Shown here in pieces: positions 9,513 through 21,211 of a DNA stretch of 64,000 nt. Source of the DNA: Oceanospirillum beijerinckii DSM 7166 (GTDB taxonomy: Bacteria; Pseudomonadota; Gammaproteobacteria; Pseudomonadales; Halomonadaceae); contig NZ_KE383831.1 of the NCBI RefSeq assembly GCF_000422425.1, forward strand, positions 1 to 64,000, given 5' to 3'. The position numbers were made by a program, and so were the translations under genes. Numbering within the stretch: the stretch's first letter is position 1; each line of letters starts with the position of its first letter. The notes beneath the pieces were generated by a model. That model was not told where the DNA came from. It worked only from the letters and a program-made list of their open reading frames with translations, and did not search any database.

Positions 9513-9539
9513 AAGAAGCCAGGGGTAACCTGGCTTCTT
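9513..9539. terminator. Stem-loop between convergent genes
   Basis: AAGAAGCCAGG and CCTGGCTTCTT form a perfect 11-bp stem with a 5-base loop between the ends of the cyclase gene (+) and the ABC operon (-). T-runs are short, so it is a moderate terminator for either strand. Confidence 0.6.
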
Positions 9540-9562
9540 GCGATATCGGATCAGCTTCTCTT

Positions 9563-10639
9563 TCAGGAGGGGGTATCCGGTTCAAGGGAGCTATCTTGGT
9601 GTTCCCGTTTTTTGCTGTTCGCGGTTAACTGATCCGGCTGCCACTGAGCCAGTTTGACCAGTTGGCGATAGCTCGTTTCCGATAACTGAAAACCATAGTA
9701 CGCTTGCTCAGGTTTCAGATAGTAACGCTTATCCTGTTCAAATAACGCCAGCTTCAAGGGTTTTTGCCCCTCGGCTGACAGTTCCAGAGTATAAGCCGGT
9801 GATATTGAAGGCAGACTGGCTGAGAAACCTGCCACCGTGAGCCCTGAGAGCTGCTCGGCAAACTGCTCTGCCTGATTCTGCAACGCTTTCTCATCCAGCG
9901 CTGCGATCTGACCTTTTGTCAGCTGCCAATAGCCCTGCTGTTTCTCTAAACTGAACCCGTCCGTAGTGATCTCCAGCAGATCTTTCTGCGCCAACAGTTT
10001 TTTATCCAGCCAATGATCTGCATCGACAGGGAAATCATGGTGATTGAGTTTTACCCGATATACCTGATCGCTCCCGGCAGGACGCAGATAGAGCTGGCGA
10101 TAGCCTGGGGAGGTCCCCAATAACAGGTCACCTAAAAGCTTTTCATCATGATACAGTCGAATACGGCGCTGATATGTGTCGTCAGTCAGATCAAAACGTC
10201 GATGACTATCGTGACTGTCGGAAACTGGCCAGCCTGCTTTTAAAGACTGTAGCTGCTGCAAAGCATGATCGATCAGACGCTGATCAACCGGCAGGTGATG
10301 ATATTGCGGCAGTTGCCAATGAGCCTGGTCGGGGTGCTGCGTTTGTGCCAGGCGCAGTATGATCTCCTCTTTCTGTTTACCCTGGTTATTATTCTGCCCG
10401 TCCGCTTCGCTTTTATCTGAACGGCTATCTGAGTGGTTAGCTGAGCGGTTATCCGGTTCATCCGCGTTATTCTTAATCCCGGTATGGCTCTCGATCACTA
10501 TTTTATTCACCGCCAGCTCTGTGCTGACCAGTGATGTTGGCGATGTATCGCTTTGATCCCGATAATAGCCGTAGAGCCCCAGAGTAAGCACAAGCTGAAG
10601 AATCAGTACGCCAAACAGTCGCTGATAATGTCTTTTCAT
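9563..10639 (-). CDS. DUF4340 domain protein, third gene of Gld-type ABC operon
   Basis: A 358-residue protein with one N-terminal membrane anchor (about residues 8-25, LFGVLILQLVLTLGLYGYY), a low-complexity polar linker (about 50-90, rich in D, N, S, K, Q) and an extracytoplasmic region with repeats of the DUF4340 type (GDLLLGTSPGYRQLYLRPAGS; WLDKKLL). DUF4340 proteins usually follow GldG-like genes. GGAG lies 7 bases before the ATG, and only 4 bases separate it from the stop of the upstream gene, so the three genes form one operon. The role in export is unknown. Confidence 0.8.
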   Translation of the reverse strand: MKRHYQRLFGVLILQLVLTLGLYGYYRDQSDTSPTSLVSTELAVNKIVIESHTGIKNNADEPDNRSANHSDSRSDKSEADGQNNNQGKQKEEIILRLAQTQHPDQAHWQLPQYHHLPVDQRLIDHALQQLQSLKAGWPVSDSHDSHRRFDLTDDTYQRRIRLYHDEKLLGDLLLGTSPGYRQLYLRPAGSDQVYRVKLNHHDFPVDADHWLDKKLLAQKDLLEITTDGFSLEKQQGYWQLTKGQIAALDEKALQNQAEQFAEQLSGLTVAGFSASLPSISPAYTLELSAEGQKPLKLALFEQDKRYYLKPEQAYYGFQLSETSYRQLVKLAQWQPDQLTANSKKREHQDSSLEPDTPS

Positions 10640-10643
10640 CGAT

Positions 10644-13610
10644 CTACTCCTTTACGACAGTACTAAACTGCGCCAGATAGCGCTGACTTTTCTGATGTTT
10701 TCGGTGTTTTGCCAGCAACATCACCAGTAGCAGGGCTATCAGAGCCAGAGCGTAATTGACAGACTCCCAGAAGATCTGTTCCTGCTCTGACATCGGGGGC
10801 AGGGTGCGATTGAAGTGTCCTCTGGCGCGGATACTGAGCAGCGCTTCATCTTCCAGTGACCAATCCACGGCATTAACCGCCAGTTGCAGGGCGTTCAGGT
10901 ACTGGTTCTGAACCGTATTGGCCAGCAGGGTCAGGGTCTGATCCCGGAAGACATCATTGGAGCTGATCAGAATAATGCGAGCCGACTCAGGCGAGCGTTT
11001 AATCACCCGATTCAGTACCAAAGGTGCCGGAGTCTCCTGATCACTTGTGGCATCTGATGGACTGGCGCTCTTGTTCAGATCGCCATCTCCAGTGCCCTGA
11101 TCCGCTAATGGTGAGGGCTTATTGGCGAAGTATGAGTCAAAGCGTCCCTCATTAATCAGAGCCAATAACTGTTTACTTTGAGCACCTTCGGGCCGATAAG
11201 GCACCATCCCCGTTGCATTGAACTCGGGTACGATCCGGGTTGAGGTCGATAACCAGGAACGGTCTGAGCTATATAACAGCGGTGTAATACGCCGGTCAGC
11301 GTTTTTCTCTGTATCCACCTCAATGGGAGAGGCCCAAGGCAGAGTGACCTGTGGCAGTTCTGAAGTGATCAGATGCTTTTGGTTCAGCTGTTCGCCCCGG
11401 ATATCGGCAAAGTAGGGGTAGTCCAGTAGCTGCATCTCCTGAATCGTGAAGCCGCCAATATTGCGTTCCACAGGAACCGGGAAAGCGGTGTTCTGAGGGT
11501 CCATCACCAATGATGCCGTTTGTGTCAGACCATGATGGGCCAGCCAGTCGGATAAACCGCTTTCGTGAGAGTTTAAGGTCAGTTGCTGCCGGGAGCATTG
11601 AGCCTGGAACGGCGAGGTTGCTGCGATCACTGTGCCACCACGCATTAAAAACTGGTCAACGGCAAACAGCGCCTTGTCATTCAGGTTTTCAGGCGCTGTC
11701 AGGAACAAAATATCAGCCGCCCCGGAAATCTGGCCATCACTCAGATCTTCCTCGGCAACATTCATCGTTTCGCCTAACAGGTGCTTCAGTTCTGTAAACC
11801 GAGGTCCGTTATAGGCTTGATACGGATTGCTGGGCTGATAGGGATTATTGGATTGATAGGGGTTGTAGCCTTGAGAGGCCTGTGGTGTGACCAGTGCGAC
11901 CGTTCGGGTGAATCCCTGGGCAAAACGTTTAATTGCTGCATCCAGGTTGCGCTCAAAGCTTGCCGGAGTCATATCATCCAGAGGAATCTGGACGATCTGT
12001 TCCCCCTGACTCAGCGTGAGATAGAAATAAAACGACTGATCAGAGAACAGTCCGGCACTCATCGGCTGAAAACCATAATCCTGTGCCAGTTGGGTGGCCA
12101 GAGAACCGCCATCGGCTTCCGGGATCTGCCATTGAACTGCAAGGCGTCCCTGAGCCTGATCACTCAGCTCACTCAGGTGCTGTTCAATCTGCGATTTAAA
12201 TTGCACCAGAGCTTCAGGTAAGCGGTTATCTTCTGAGATATAGCCGGTAAACGTCAGTGGCGTGCTGACGGCGCTGAACAGTTCGCCAGAGGATTGATAG
12301 TTCTGCAGAACATTCTTGATCGCCTGGGTCAGATCGTGTTCCGGGTTTCTGAGTTGTACATCGATATCGGCCTCACTATCAGAGCGTACCTCGATCAGAT
12401 CCCTGAAGCCCAGTACCTGATGTTCACTACCGTACTCAATCAGCACATTAAAATAGGAGCTGACAATGGAGGATTGATAGCGATCCGAGATCTGGAAAGG
12501 AACCGGTTTAATGCCGTATTGTTCATTGGCTTCCTGCTCCAGTGATGGCTGAGTGGCCGGATCAACAAACTCAACCCGGATACGTCCCTGGCCCTGTATC
12601 TCATACTCCTCAATCAGATCCTTCAGTTGAGGAACTAATGGTGCCAGTAATGGATGGGTTTGAGCACTGAAATAGCCCCGGATCAGCATAGGCTCCTGTA
12701 ACCGGTTCAGATAATGGCGCGTGGCTTCTGAAATGGAATAGATGCGCCCCTGCGTCATATCCAGGCGCAGCGTACTGAGCTGTCCCAGCCAGAGGTTCAG
12801 AGCCAGCGCATTGACAATCACTAAAGTGGTCAGGGCATACCAGTGTTTATGGCTTTTATGTGCTTGTCCGCTCCAGCGTGAACGTTCCAGAGTCAGTGTA
12901 TTTAACGCCAGAAAGCAGAGCATCAGGCTAAGATAGTAGCCCAGATCAGACAGATCAATCACACCCCGGGCGATCGACTCAAAGCGTGATCCCGTGCCTA
13001 ATAGCCGTAGCTGTTCGGCCACATCGATACTAAACAGGCTGGTGAATAAAGGACTGCCTAGCAGATAAAAGGCCCCGGCCAGCAGACAGCTGAACATCAG
13101 ACTGACAATCGGGTTATCGGTTCTGGAGGAAATAAATAACCCCATACTCAGATACGTTGCTCCGAGCAGAAGCGTTGCCAGATAGCCTGCAGCGACAGGT
13201 CCCCAGTCCAGATCTGCGAGAAAAGAGAGGGTGATCGGCAAAGGCAGGGTCAGTAGCAAAGCCGTAGCCAGTAACATCAGACAGGCCAGGAATTTACCCA
13301 GTACAAAATGCCAGATCGGTATGCCCTGAGTCAGCACATGCTCCAGCGTGCCTGTGCGACGCTCGTCACTCCAGATGCGCATTGTCAGGGTCGCACTCAG
13401 GAAGATCAGTAATACCGGCATCCATTCAAAGAGGGGACGGATATCGGCGATATTACGGGCAAAAAAAGCTTCGGCCCAGAAAAAAATAAACAGAGCCAGT
13501 GCCACAAAGCTGGCCAGAAACAGCCAGGCCACCGGCGAGGCAAAAAACAGCGTGACCTCTTTTTGTGTAATCCGCTTCAGGCTGGCACGCAGTGAAATAT
13601 CAGGCTGCAT
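10644..13610 (-). CDS. Fused ABC permease and GldG-like auxiliary protein
   Basis: In 988 residues this protein joins two parts that are often separate genes (GldF and GldG). Residues 1-250 are an ABC-2-type permease with six membrane helices (MRIWSDERRTGTLEHVLTQ is typical). After a further helix (about 258-275) comes a long extracytoplasmic part (about 280-930) of the ABC_transp_aux/GldG type, starting with LSTLRLDMTQGRIYSIS. A last helix lies at about 955-975. An NPYQ-rich repeat (about residues 592-608) interrupts the middle. The start overlaps the ATPase gene by 11 bases and has GAGAGGGGG upstream. Gld ABC systems serve gliding in Bacteroidetes; elsewhere their cargo is unknown. Confidence 0.88.
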   Translation of the reverse strand: MQPDISLRASLKRITQKEVTLFFASPVAWLFLASFVALALFIFFWAEAFFARNIADIRPLFEWMPVLLIFLSATLTMRIWSDERRTGTLEHVLTQGIPIWHFVLGKFLACLMLLATALLLTLPLPITLSFLADLDWGPVAAGYLATLLLGATYLSMGLFISSRTDNPIVSLMFSCLLAGAFYLLGSPLFTSLFSIDVAEQLRLLGTGSRFESIARGVIDLSDLGYYLSLMLCFLALNTLTLERSRWSGQAHKSHKHWYALTTLVIVNALALNLWLGQLSTLRLDMTQGRIYSISEATRHYLNRLQEPMLIRGYFSAQTHPLLAPLVPQLKDLIEEYEIQGQGRIRVEFVDPATQPSLEQEANEQYGIKPVPFQISDRYQSSIVSSYFNVLIEYGSEHQVLGFRDLIEVRSDSEADIDVQLRNPEHDLTQAIKNVLQNYQSSGELFSAVSTPLTFTGYISEDNRLPEALVQFKSQIEQHLSELSDQAQGRLAVQWQIPEADGGSLATQLAQDYGFQPMSAGLFSDQSFYFYLTLSQGEQIVQIPLDDMTPASFERNLDAAIKRFAQGFTRTVALVTPQASQGYNPYQSNNPYQPSNPYQAYNGPRFTELKHLLGETMNVAEEDLSDGQISGAADILFLTAPENLNDKALFAVDQFLMRGGTVIAATSPFQAQCSRQQLTLNSHESGLSDWLAHHGLTQTASLVMDPQNTAFPVPVERNIGGFTIQEMQLLDYPYFADIRGEQLNQKHLITSELPQVTLPWASPIEVDTEKNADRRITPLLYSSDRSWLSTSTRIVPEFNATGMVPYRPEGAQSKQLLALINEGRFDSYFANKPSPLADQGTGDGDLNKSASPSDATSDQETPAPLVLNRVIKRSPESARIILISSNDVFRDQTLTLLANTVQNQYLNALQLAVNAVDWSLEDEALLSIRARGHFNRTLPPMSEQEQIFWESVNYALALIALLLVMLLAKHRKHQKSQRYLAQFSTVVKE

Positions 13611-14580
13611 GGTTAACCCCCTCTCGATTTATTTCTGGTTCTTCTACACTGCGAAACAGGCTTTCCAGGTCTCGTTTTTCCGGTTGCAAGCGGTAGATTC
13701 GATAACCCTGCGCGATAATATGCTCCGCGATATCGGCACAGAGCGTGTGTACATCGACTCCCGGTTTAAGCTCAATGCGCAGTGATGTCTGGTTCGGTGC
13801 CTGTTCAGGTTGACTTGCAAGCTGACTCTGGCGGTGGGAAATATGTTGAATATCCGGGTGTTGACGCAGGCTGTTAATCACAGTTTCCGGGCTGTTGGTA
13901 TCCACCTGAATAAAGGCGCTTTGGTAGAGATGGGGCAGATCCGCATCCATCGCCAGACGTCCCTGGTTGATAATGAGCACCCGGGAGCAAAGGGCTTCAA
14001 CCTCCTGCATGATATGGGTGGAGAGAATCACCGTCGCATGCTGTGCGATCTGACGGATCAGTTGGCGCATTAACTGAGTTTGTTCCGGGTCCAGACCGTT
14101 GGTGGGTTCATCAAGGATCAACAACTCAGGCTGCCCCAGAATCGCCTGGGCAACCCCCACCCGCTGTTTGTAGCCCCGGGACAGATTGGCAATGGGCGTC
14201 AGTAGCCGGTCGGCCAGATCAGTGGCGGTCACAGCCTGTTGGATCGCCTGTTGTTTTTCCGGGCCTGTCAGCCCCTTAAGCTCAGCTGCATAATCCAGGT
14301 AATCGGCCACCTGCATCTCAGGGTAGACCGGCAGATTTTCAGGCAGATAACCGATTTTACGCTGCACCAGAGCCCGCTGAGTGTTCAGGTCCTGTTGGTC
14401 CAGCAGGACGCAACCCTGATCAGGCTCGGTGTAACCGCAGATCATCTTCATCAGTGTGGTTTTACCCGCGCCGTTATGGCCCAGCAAGCCGACAATTTCA
14501 CCTTTGCCAATGTTAAAACTGACCTGGTGTACGGCTTGCACTGCACCAAAACGGCGGGAGAGTTGTTTAACTTCCAACAT
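13600..14580 (-). CDS. ABC transporter ATP-binding protein (GldA/NatA-like)
   Basis: First gene of the operon. The 326-residue ATPase shows Walker A (GHNGAGKTTLMK), the signature LSRGYKQRVGVAQAI and Walker B with LLILDEPTNGLDPEQ. The C-terminal 90 residues form an extra domain, as in ATPases that pair with ABC-2 exporters. AAAGGA lies 7 bases before the ATG. It overlaps the permease-GldG gene by 11 bases, which implies translational coupling. A tandem repeat lies just upstream. Confidence 0.92.
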   Translation of the reverse strand: MLEVKQLSRRFGAVQAVHQVSFNIGKGEIVGLLGHNGAGKTTLMKMICGYTEPDQGCVLLDQQDLNTQRALVQRKIGYLPENLPVYPEMQVADYLDYAAELKGLTGPEKQQAIQQAVTATDLADRLLTPIANLSRGYKQRVGVAQAILGQPELLILDEPTNGLDPEQTQLMRQLIRQIAQHATVILSTHIMQEVEALCSRVLIINQGRLAMDADLPHLYQSAFIQVDTNSPETVINSLRQHPDIQHISHRQSQLASQPEQAPNQTSLRIELKPGVDVHTLCADIAEHIIAQGYRIYRLQPEKRDLESLFRSVEEPEINREGVNHAA

Positions 14581-14617
14581 AGGCTATTCCTTTTATCAAG
14601 GCGTACTTATGATGTGG

Positions 14618-14690
14618 TCCGGAAAATAGAGCCGTCCGGAAAATAGAGTCGTTCAGAAAGTGACGTTGCTCGAAAAGTGACGTTGCTCGA
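14618..14690. repeat. Imperfect 17-bp tandem repeat upstream of the ABC operon
   Basis: Units such as TCCGGAAAATAGAGCCG, TCCGGAAAATAGAGTCG, TTCAGAAAGTGACGTTGC and TCGAAAAGTGACGTTGC follow each other, with a partial fifth unit. They start about 35 bases before the ATPase gene, so they lie in its promoter or leader. Confidence 0.7.
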
Positions 14691-14731
14691 AAATTTGATA
14701 CGAGGTTGTTTAACGAACAGCCGTACAGGGT

Positions 14732-14755
14732 AAAAAGGGGGGCGCTAAGCCCCCC
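14732..14755 (-). terminator. Rho-independent terminator of groES-groEL
   Basis: GGGGGGC and GCCCCCC form a 7-bp GC stem with a 5-base loop. On the minus strand a run of five U follows. It lies 80 bases beyond the groEL stop. Confidence 0.85.
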
Positions 14756-14834
14756 AAACGACTTGTCAGTAAAGGTCTGTAAAGACTAAAAAATGCAGGA
14801 CTATTCGCTTACAACACGCGAAGGCAAGGTTTTA

Positions 14835-16777
<1,943 letters not shown>

Positions 16778-16843
16778 TAAACAGATCTCCTATAATGAGG
16801 TTTAATCAGAAACAAAACAGGGTCAGATCCTGTCAAAATCGCT

Positions 16844-16871
16844 AGATAGGGTCACTGAAAAGAGTTTCAAG
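16844..16871 (-). promoter_or_regulatory. Sigma-32 (heat-shock) promoter of groES-groEL
   Basis: On the minus strand CTTGAAA (16865-16871) and CCCTATCT (16844-16851) lie 13 bases apart. The sigma-32 consensus is CTTGAAA with 11-16 bases to CCCCATNT, so only one core base differs. The start of groES is 67 bases downstream. Confidence 0.8.
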
Positions 16872-17044
16872 ACTTTTTCTGAAAAAAAATCAAAAAATTT
16901 TTCTGGCGATAAAAGTCATGGAATACAGCAGGTTAAACTGAACCCATAAACTTTTTCTGTATTGATTTGTCGATTGGTTCAGAGGTATAGCGAAAATACG
17001 AAATACCTGTTTATGCTTGGAATATGTGTATTTGGAGGTGCTTT

Positions 17045-17638
17045 ATGGCTTCATCTTCCATTATCCAGAAAACATCACTCAGTGCTTATTTTCATGAAGA
17101 GCTGATTCATTTTGGTAACAGGCTTAAACCTCAGCCTCATGAAGATACCCTCTGGTATCTGGGTGAGATGCTTGCCCGTTTGGGAGACAGTCGACAGCTG
17201 TTTGCCTATCAGGATGGTGAATACGGTCTCAGGCCCCTGGCGCTGTTGTATCAGGATGCCTTAAACAGTGAGCGTATGTGGCAGCGCTGCTTAATTCTGC
17301 GCCAGTTAGGCGATCTGTCACTGTTTATGTCAGCATTGTTCCCTGAAGTTTTTGCCCGTAAAGGCCTGGGTAAAGACTACCTCAGCGGTATGGGCGGCGG
17401 GGCCTATGAATATCTGGCTGACAACGACCGCCAGGCACCTCATATCTTTCAGGAACTATCGGCCACCTTCGACAGCATGACAGATCTGATCGCAAGAGTG
17501 TGCAGTAAAGAGCAGGTATCGGATACGGATCATATCATTGCGCTCTATCAACAGTGGCAGAAGACGCGAGATCCTGAGCTGGCAAAACAGCTCAAACAGT
17601 GGGGCATTGATGTCAATCTGGCCGGACAGCACCATTGA
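17045..17638 (+). CDS. Hypothetical protein upstream of an M48 protease
   Basis: I do not recognise a family. The 197 residues are probably soluble and helical, without signal peptide or membrane segment. Notable parts are HEDTLWYLGEMLARLG, MWQRCLILRQLGDLSLFMSA and a glycine cluster LSGMGGGAYEYLAD. The start is the ATG at 17045, with GGAGG 6 bases upstream. It is divergent from the groES operon, and its stop lies 80 bases before the start of the M48 protease gene on the same strand, so the two are probably co-transcribed. A role in protein quality control is suggested only by the neighbours. Confidence 0.7.
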   Translation: MASSSIIQKTSLSAYFHEELIHFGNRLKPQPHEDTLWYLGEMLARLGDSRQLFAYQDGEYGLRPLALLYQDALNSERMWQRCLILRQLGDLSLFMSALFPEVFARKGLGKDYLSGMGGGAYEYLADNDRQAPHIFQELSATFDSMTDLIARVCSKEQVSDTDHIIALYQQWQKTRDPELAKQLKQWGIDVNLAGQHH

Positions 17639-17718
17639 TTTGCCCTCTGCCTGCCCTTATACCCTACCGTAACGGGCAGGTCGCTAACAGAACCCGTGAG
17701 ATAAAGAGGAGGCTGGCG

Positions 17719-18672
17719 ATGAATCGTTTTAATGCGGAAAAACACCATCAACGTAATGTGCTGCACACTCTGTTGCTCGTCTGCTCCATGTCGTTGCTGC
17801 TGGCGTTCAGTGTCTATCTGTTATTCGGCTGGAACTTCTGGTTGTGTCTGTTGGCGGTCAGTACTGTTCTGGTGATCACTCTGCGCTTGTTGCCCACGCA
17901 CTGGACGTTGCAGATCTATAATGCCCGTCGGTTGAGCTATCAGGAGGCACCTGAGCTGTATCGTGTCACTCAGATACTGTCTCAACGTGCCGGACTTAAC
18001 CGGGTGCCTGAGTTGTATTGGATACCCAGTCGTATGTTGAATGCCTTTTCTGTGGGCGATGAAACCCGCTCCGGCGTGGGTTTAACCCATGGATTATTGA
18101 ATACGTTGACCCACCGGGAACTGGTGGGCGTGATGGCTCATGAGATCAGCCATATCGCTCATAATGATACCCGTTTAATGGCCCTGGCCGATATTATCAG
18201 CCGGTTAAACTATCTGTTGGCCCTCACGGCCTGTTTGATGACATTGCTATTAATGCCGATGGCGCTATTAGGCTTGGTGGATCTGTCCCTGTTGGCCCTG
18301 ATGCTTTTAGTGTTAACGCCCTGGCTTTCAGGGTTGTTGCAGCTAAAGCTGTCCAGGACCCGTGAGTTTGCCGCTGATCTGCAGGCCGCTCATTTGACTG
18401 GGGACCCCATGGGACTCGCCTCTGCGCTAAGCAAAATCGATATGGGGGAGCGGAAAGGCTGGCAGCGCATCTTGGTCGGATATCAGCAAACCCAACCCTC
18501 TTTACTTCGCTCTCATCCGGCGACAAAGGAACGTATTCGTGCTTTGAAGCAACTGGAAGCACCGGTCCACTCTCAGGCAATTGAAGAAGTGAAGCACTGG
18601 TCTCATACACCGGCTCACAGTATGGGGATTCAACGACCAAGGCATCGAATTATTATGGGTGTGTGGCGTTAA
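17719..18672 (+). CDS. M48-family membrane zinc protease (HtpX-like)
   Basis: A 317-residue protein with two N-terminal membrane helices (about 15-60), the zinc motif HEISH (H141, E142, H145) followed by IAHND, a helical hairpin of two more membrane segments (about 160-212) and the third zinc ligand E216 in SRTREFAADL. This is the HtpX plan; HtpX degrades damaged membrane proteins. The start is the ATG at 17719, with GAGGAGG 6 bases upstream. It lies between groESL and htpG, which fits a stress role. It is not the closest match to E. coli HtpX in its termini, so no symbol is given. Confidence 0.88.
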   Translation: MNRFNAEKHHQRNVLHTLLLVCSMSLLLAFSVYLLFGWNFWLCLLAVSTVLVITLRLLPTHWTLQIYNARRLSYQEAPELYRVTQILSQRAGLNRVPELYWIPSRMLNAFSVGDETRSGVGLTHGLLNTLTHRELVGVMAHEISHIAHNDTRLMALADIISRLNYLLALTACLMTLLLMPMALLGLVDLSLLALMLLVLTPWLSGLLQLKLSRTREFAADLQAAHLTGDPMGLASALSKIDMGERKGWQRILVGYQQTQPSLLRSHPATKERIRALKQLEAPVHSQAIEEVKHWSHTPAHSMGIQRPRHRIIMGVWR

Positions 18673-18808
18673 TATTTGTTTAGGACGGCTTTGGAATCAG
18701 TTCTCGTCTCTTGACCTATAAACTAGGTAGAGCTGAGGATCTCTTTGATTCGTCTGCAAAAAATTACCCGCAAAAATTATATCTTCAGATCAAATTTTAA
18801 TTTTTTTA

Positions 18809-18836
18809 CTTGAAAAACAGATCTGCGCTCCCATTT
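18809..18836 (+). promoter_or_regulatory. Sigma-32 (heat-shock) promoter of htpG
   Basis: CTTGAAA (18809-18815), a 13-base spacer and TCCCATTT (18829-18836) fit the sigma-32 consensus CTTGAAA/CCCCATNT with one mismatch. The htpG ATG is 163 bases downstream. The rest of the 326-base gap 18673-18998 shows no gene. Confidence 0.75.
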
Positions 18837-18998
18837 ATAACTCCATACACTACCCCGAATAAAAGTAGGACTATTCGTGTTAAATAGGCGCTTTGTTCGG
18901 GTGTTTAGCAAAAGTAGTGGCTCTGAATAGCCACTCTCTGAGTTAAGAAATGATCTGACCGATGCCAGATCTGGATTGTTTTTTAGGAGTTTGACGGA

Positions 18999-20915
18999 AT
19001 GTCTACAGAAGCACAGAAAGAAACCCTTGGTTTTCAGACAGAAGTAAAACAGCTGTTACACCTGATGATTCACTCTTTGTACTCCAACAAAGAGATCTTC
19101 CTGCGTGAGCTGATCTCCAACGCCTCTGATGCTTGTGACAAACTGCGTTATAACGCGCTGGAGAATGATGCCCTGTACGAAGGTCAGTCTGAACTGCAGG
19201 TTAAGATCACGACTGACAGTGAAAACAACAGCGTCACCATCAGCGATTCCGGTATCGGTATGAACCGTCAGGATGTAATTGACCACCTGGGTACAATCGC
19301 TAAGTCCGGTACAGCAGAATTCCTGAGCCAGCTGACCGGTGATCAGAAAAAAGATTCTCAGCTGATTGGTCAGTTCGGTGTCGGTTTCTACTCTTCTTTC
19401 ATTGTGGCTGATGAAGTAGAGGTGGTGACTCGTAAAGCGGGTTCTCCAACATCAGAAGGTGTGCGCTGGGTTTCTAAGGGTGATGGCGAGTTCACCATTG
19501 AGACCGTTGAAAAAGCAGAGCGTGGCACCAGCATCACGCTGAAACTGAAAGCGGATGAGAAAGAGTTCTCTGAAGACTTCCGCCTGCGTAACCTGATCCG
19601 TAAGTACTCCGATCATATCGCTGTACCTGTACTGATGGAAAAGCAGAGCTTTGGTGCGCCGGAAGAAGATGAAGACGCGGCAGATAAAGCACCTGAGTTT
19701 GAAGCGGTTAACGAAGCGAAAGCCCTGTGGACCCGCTCCCGTACTGACGTGAAAGACGAAGAGTACCAGGAGTTCTACAAGCACGTTTCCCATGACTTTG
19801 CCGATCCTCTGGCCTGGAGCCACAACAAGGTTGAAGGTAAGCTGGAATACACCAGCCTGCTGTATCTGCCAGGTAAAGCACCGTTTGACCTATACCACCG
19901 TGAAGCATCCCGTGGCCTGAAACTGTACGTGCAGCGCGTATTCATCATGGATGACGCTGAACAGTTCCTGCCGCTGTACCTGCGTTTTATCAAGGGTGTT
20001 GTCGACTCCAACGACCTGTCTCTGAACGTATCCCGTGAGATTTTGCAGCAGGATCCAAATATCACGTCTATGAAGAGTGCACTGACCAAGCGTGTACTGG
20101 ATATGCTGAGCAAACTGGCGAAAAATGATGCTGAGAAATACCAGACCTTCTGGAACGAGTTCGGTAGTGTACTGAAAGAAGGCCCAGGCGAAGATTTCTC
20201 CAACAAAGAGAAGATCGCCAAGTTGCTGCGCTTTGCTTCCACTCACAACGACTCCGATGTACAGAATGTCGCTTTGGCTGAATACGTTGAGCGTATGAAA
20301 GAAGGTCAGGATAAGATCTACTACCTGACAGCAGAAAACTACAATACTGCGAAAAACAGCCCACATCTGGAGATCTTCCGTAAGAAGGGTATCGAAGTAC
20401 TGCTGCTGGCGGATCGCATCGACGAATGGCTGATGAGCCACCTGACCGAGTTTGATGGCAAGTCTTTCCAGGATGTTGCCAAAGGCGAGCTGGATCTGGG
20501 TGATACTGAGTCTGAAGAAGACAAGAAGGCTCAGGAAGAAGCTGCAGAGAAAGTAGAAGGTATGGTTGAGCGCGTTAAAGAGCTGCTGAAAGAGCAGGTT
20601 GAAGATGTGCGTGTGACTCACCGCCTGACTGAATCCCCAGCGTGCGTGGTTCTGAAAGATGGCGAAATGGGCGAGCAGATGCGTCAGATTATGGCCGCTG
20701 CGGGTCAGGAGATCCCTGAAGCCAAGCCAGTGCTGGAACTGAACCCAACTCACCCCCTGATTCTGAAATTGGACCAGGAAGCAGACGAAGATCGCTTTGG
20801 CGAGCTGGCCCGTATCGTATTGGACCAGGCGATGCTGGCGGAAGGTCGTCAGCTAAAAGATGCTGCAGCTTACGTTCAGCGTCTGAATCGCCTGCTGCTG
20901 GATCTGGCGGGTTAA
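18999..20915 (+). CDS. htpG: Molecular chaperone HtpG (bacterial Hsp90)
   Basis: ATP-dependent homodimeric chaperone of the cytoplasm. The 638 residues are full length. The N-terminal GHKL ATPase shows [23 protein letters not shown] (split here by its Glu and Asn catalytic residues), DSGIGM and [11 protein letters not shown]. The middle domain with NVSREILQQ and the C-terminal dimerisation domain follow. AGGAG lies 8 bases before the ATG. A sigma-32-type promoter lies upstream and a strong terminator downstream, so it is a single-gene unit. Confidence 0.98.
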   Translation: MSTEAQKETLGFQTEVKQLLHLMIHSLYSNKEIFLRELISNASDACDKLRYNALENDALYEGQSELQVKITTDSENNSVTISDSGIGMNRQDVIDHLGTIAKSGTAEFLSQLTGDQKKDSQLIGQFGVGFYSSFIVADEVEVVTRKAGSPTSEGVRWVSKGDGEFTIETVEKAERGTSITLKLKADEKEFSEDFRLRNLIRKYSDHIAVPVLMEKQSFGAPEEDEDAADKAPEFEAVNEAKALWTRSRTDVKDEEYQEFYKHVSHDFADPLAWSHNKVEGKLEYTSLLYLPGKAPFDLYHREASRGLKLYVQRVFIMDDAEQFLPLYLRFIKGVVDSNDLSLNVSREILQQDPNITSMKSALTKRVLDMLSKLAKNDAEKYQTFWNEFGSVLKEGPGEDFSNKEKIAKLLRFASTHNDSDVQNVALAEYVERMKEGQDKIYYLTAENYNTAKNSPHLEIFRKKGIEVLLLADRIDEWLMSHLTEFDGKSFQDVAKGELDLGDTESEEDKKAQEEAAEKVEGMVERVKELLKEQVEDVRVTHRLTESPACVVLKDGEMGEQMRQIMAAAGQEIPEAKPVLELNPTHPLILKLDQEADEDRFGELARIVLDQAMLAEGRQLKDAAAYVQRLNRLLLDLAG

Positions 20916-20953
20916 CCTGACCTGGCGAGTAAAAGCACTCCGTAAAAATAGAA

Positions 20954-20980
20954 GGGGCTGCCAATTGGCAGCCCTTTTTT
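20954..20980 (+). terminator. Rho-independent terminator of htpG
   Basis: GGGCTGCCAA and TTGGCAGCCC form a GC-rich stem followed by six T. Confidence 0.92.
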
Positions 20981-21074
20981 GTGCTTAAAGCATATATTTT
21001 GATCTTGGAACAAACAGGGCGAATAGGATAAACGGGCAGAGTACCAGCCAGTTTCTAGCCAGAAACCGACCGCT

Positions 21075-21210
21075 TTATACCTTTCGCGATAAGTTTTGAT
21101 ATATGAAGCTCGTAGGTCGGATAAGCGAAGCGCCATCCGACATCTATCTCAATTGTCGGAAGGCGCCTTGCGGCTTTTCCGATCTACAATATTTATCGGG
21201 ATTGGTATTA
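21075..21210 (+). mobile_element. Palindromic MITE/REP element, copy 2 (complete)
   Basis: Ends are TTATACCTTTCGCGATAAG (left) and, inverted, TAATACCAATCCCGATAA (right). Between them lie two hairpins: GTCGGAT...ATCCGAC (21116-21142) and GTCGGAA...TTCCGA (21155-21183). The right end touches the stop codon of the gene at 21212. Confidence 0.85.
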
Positions 21211-21211
21211 T

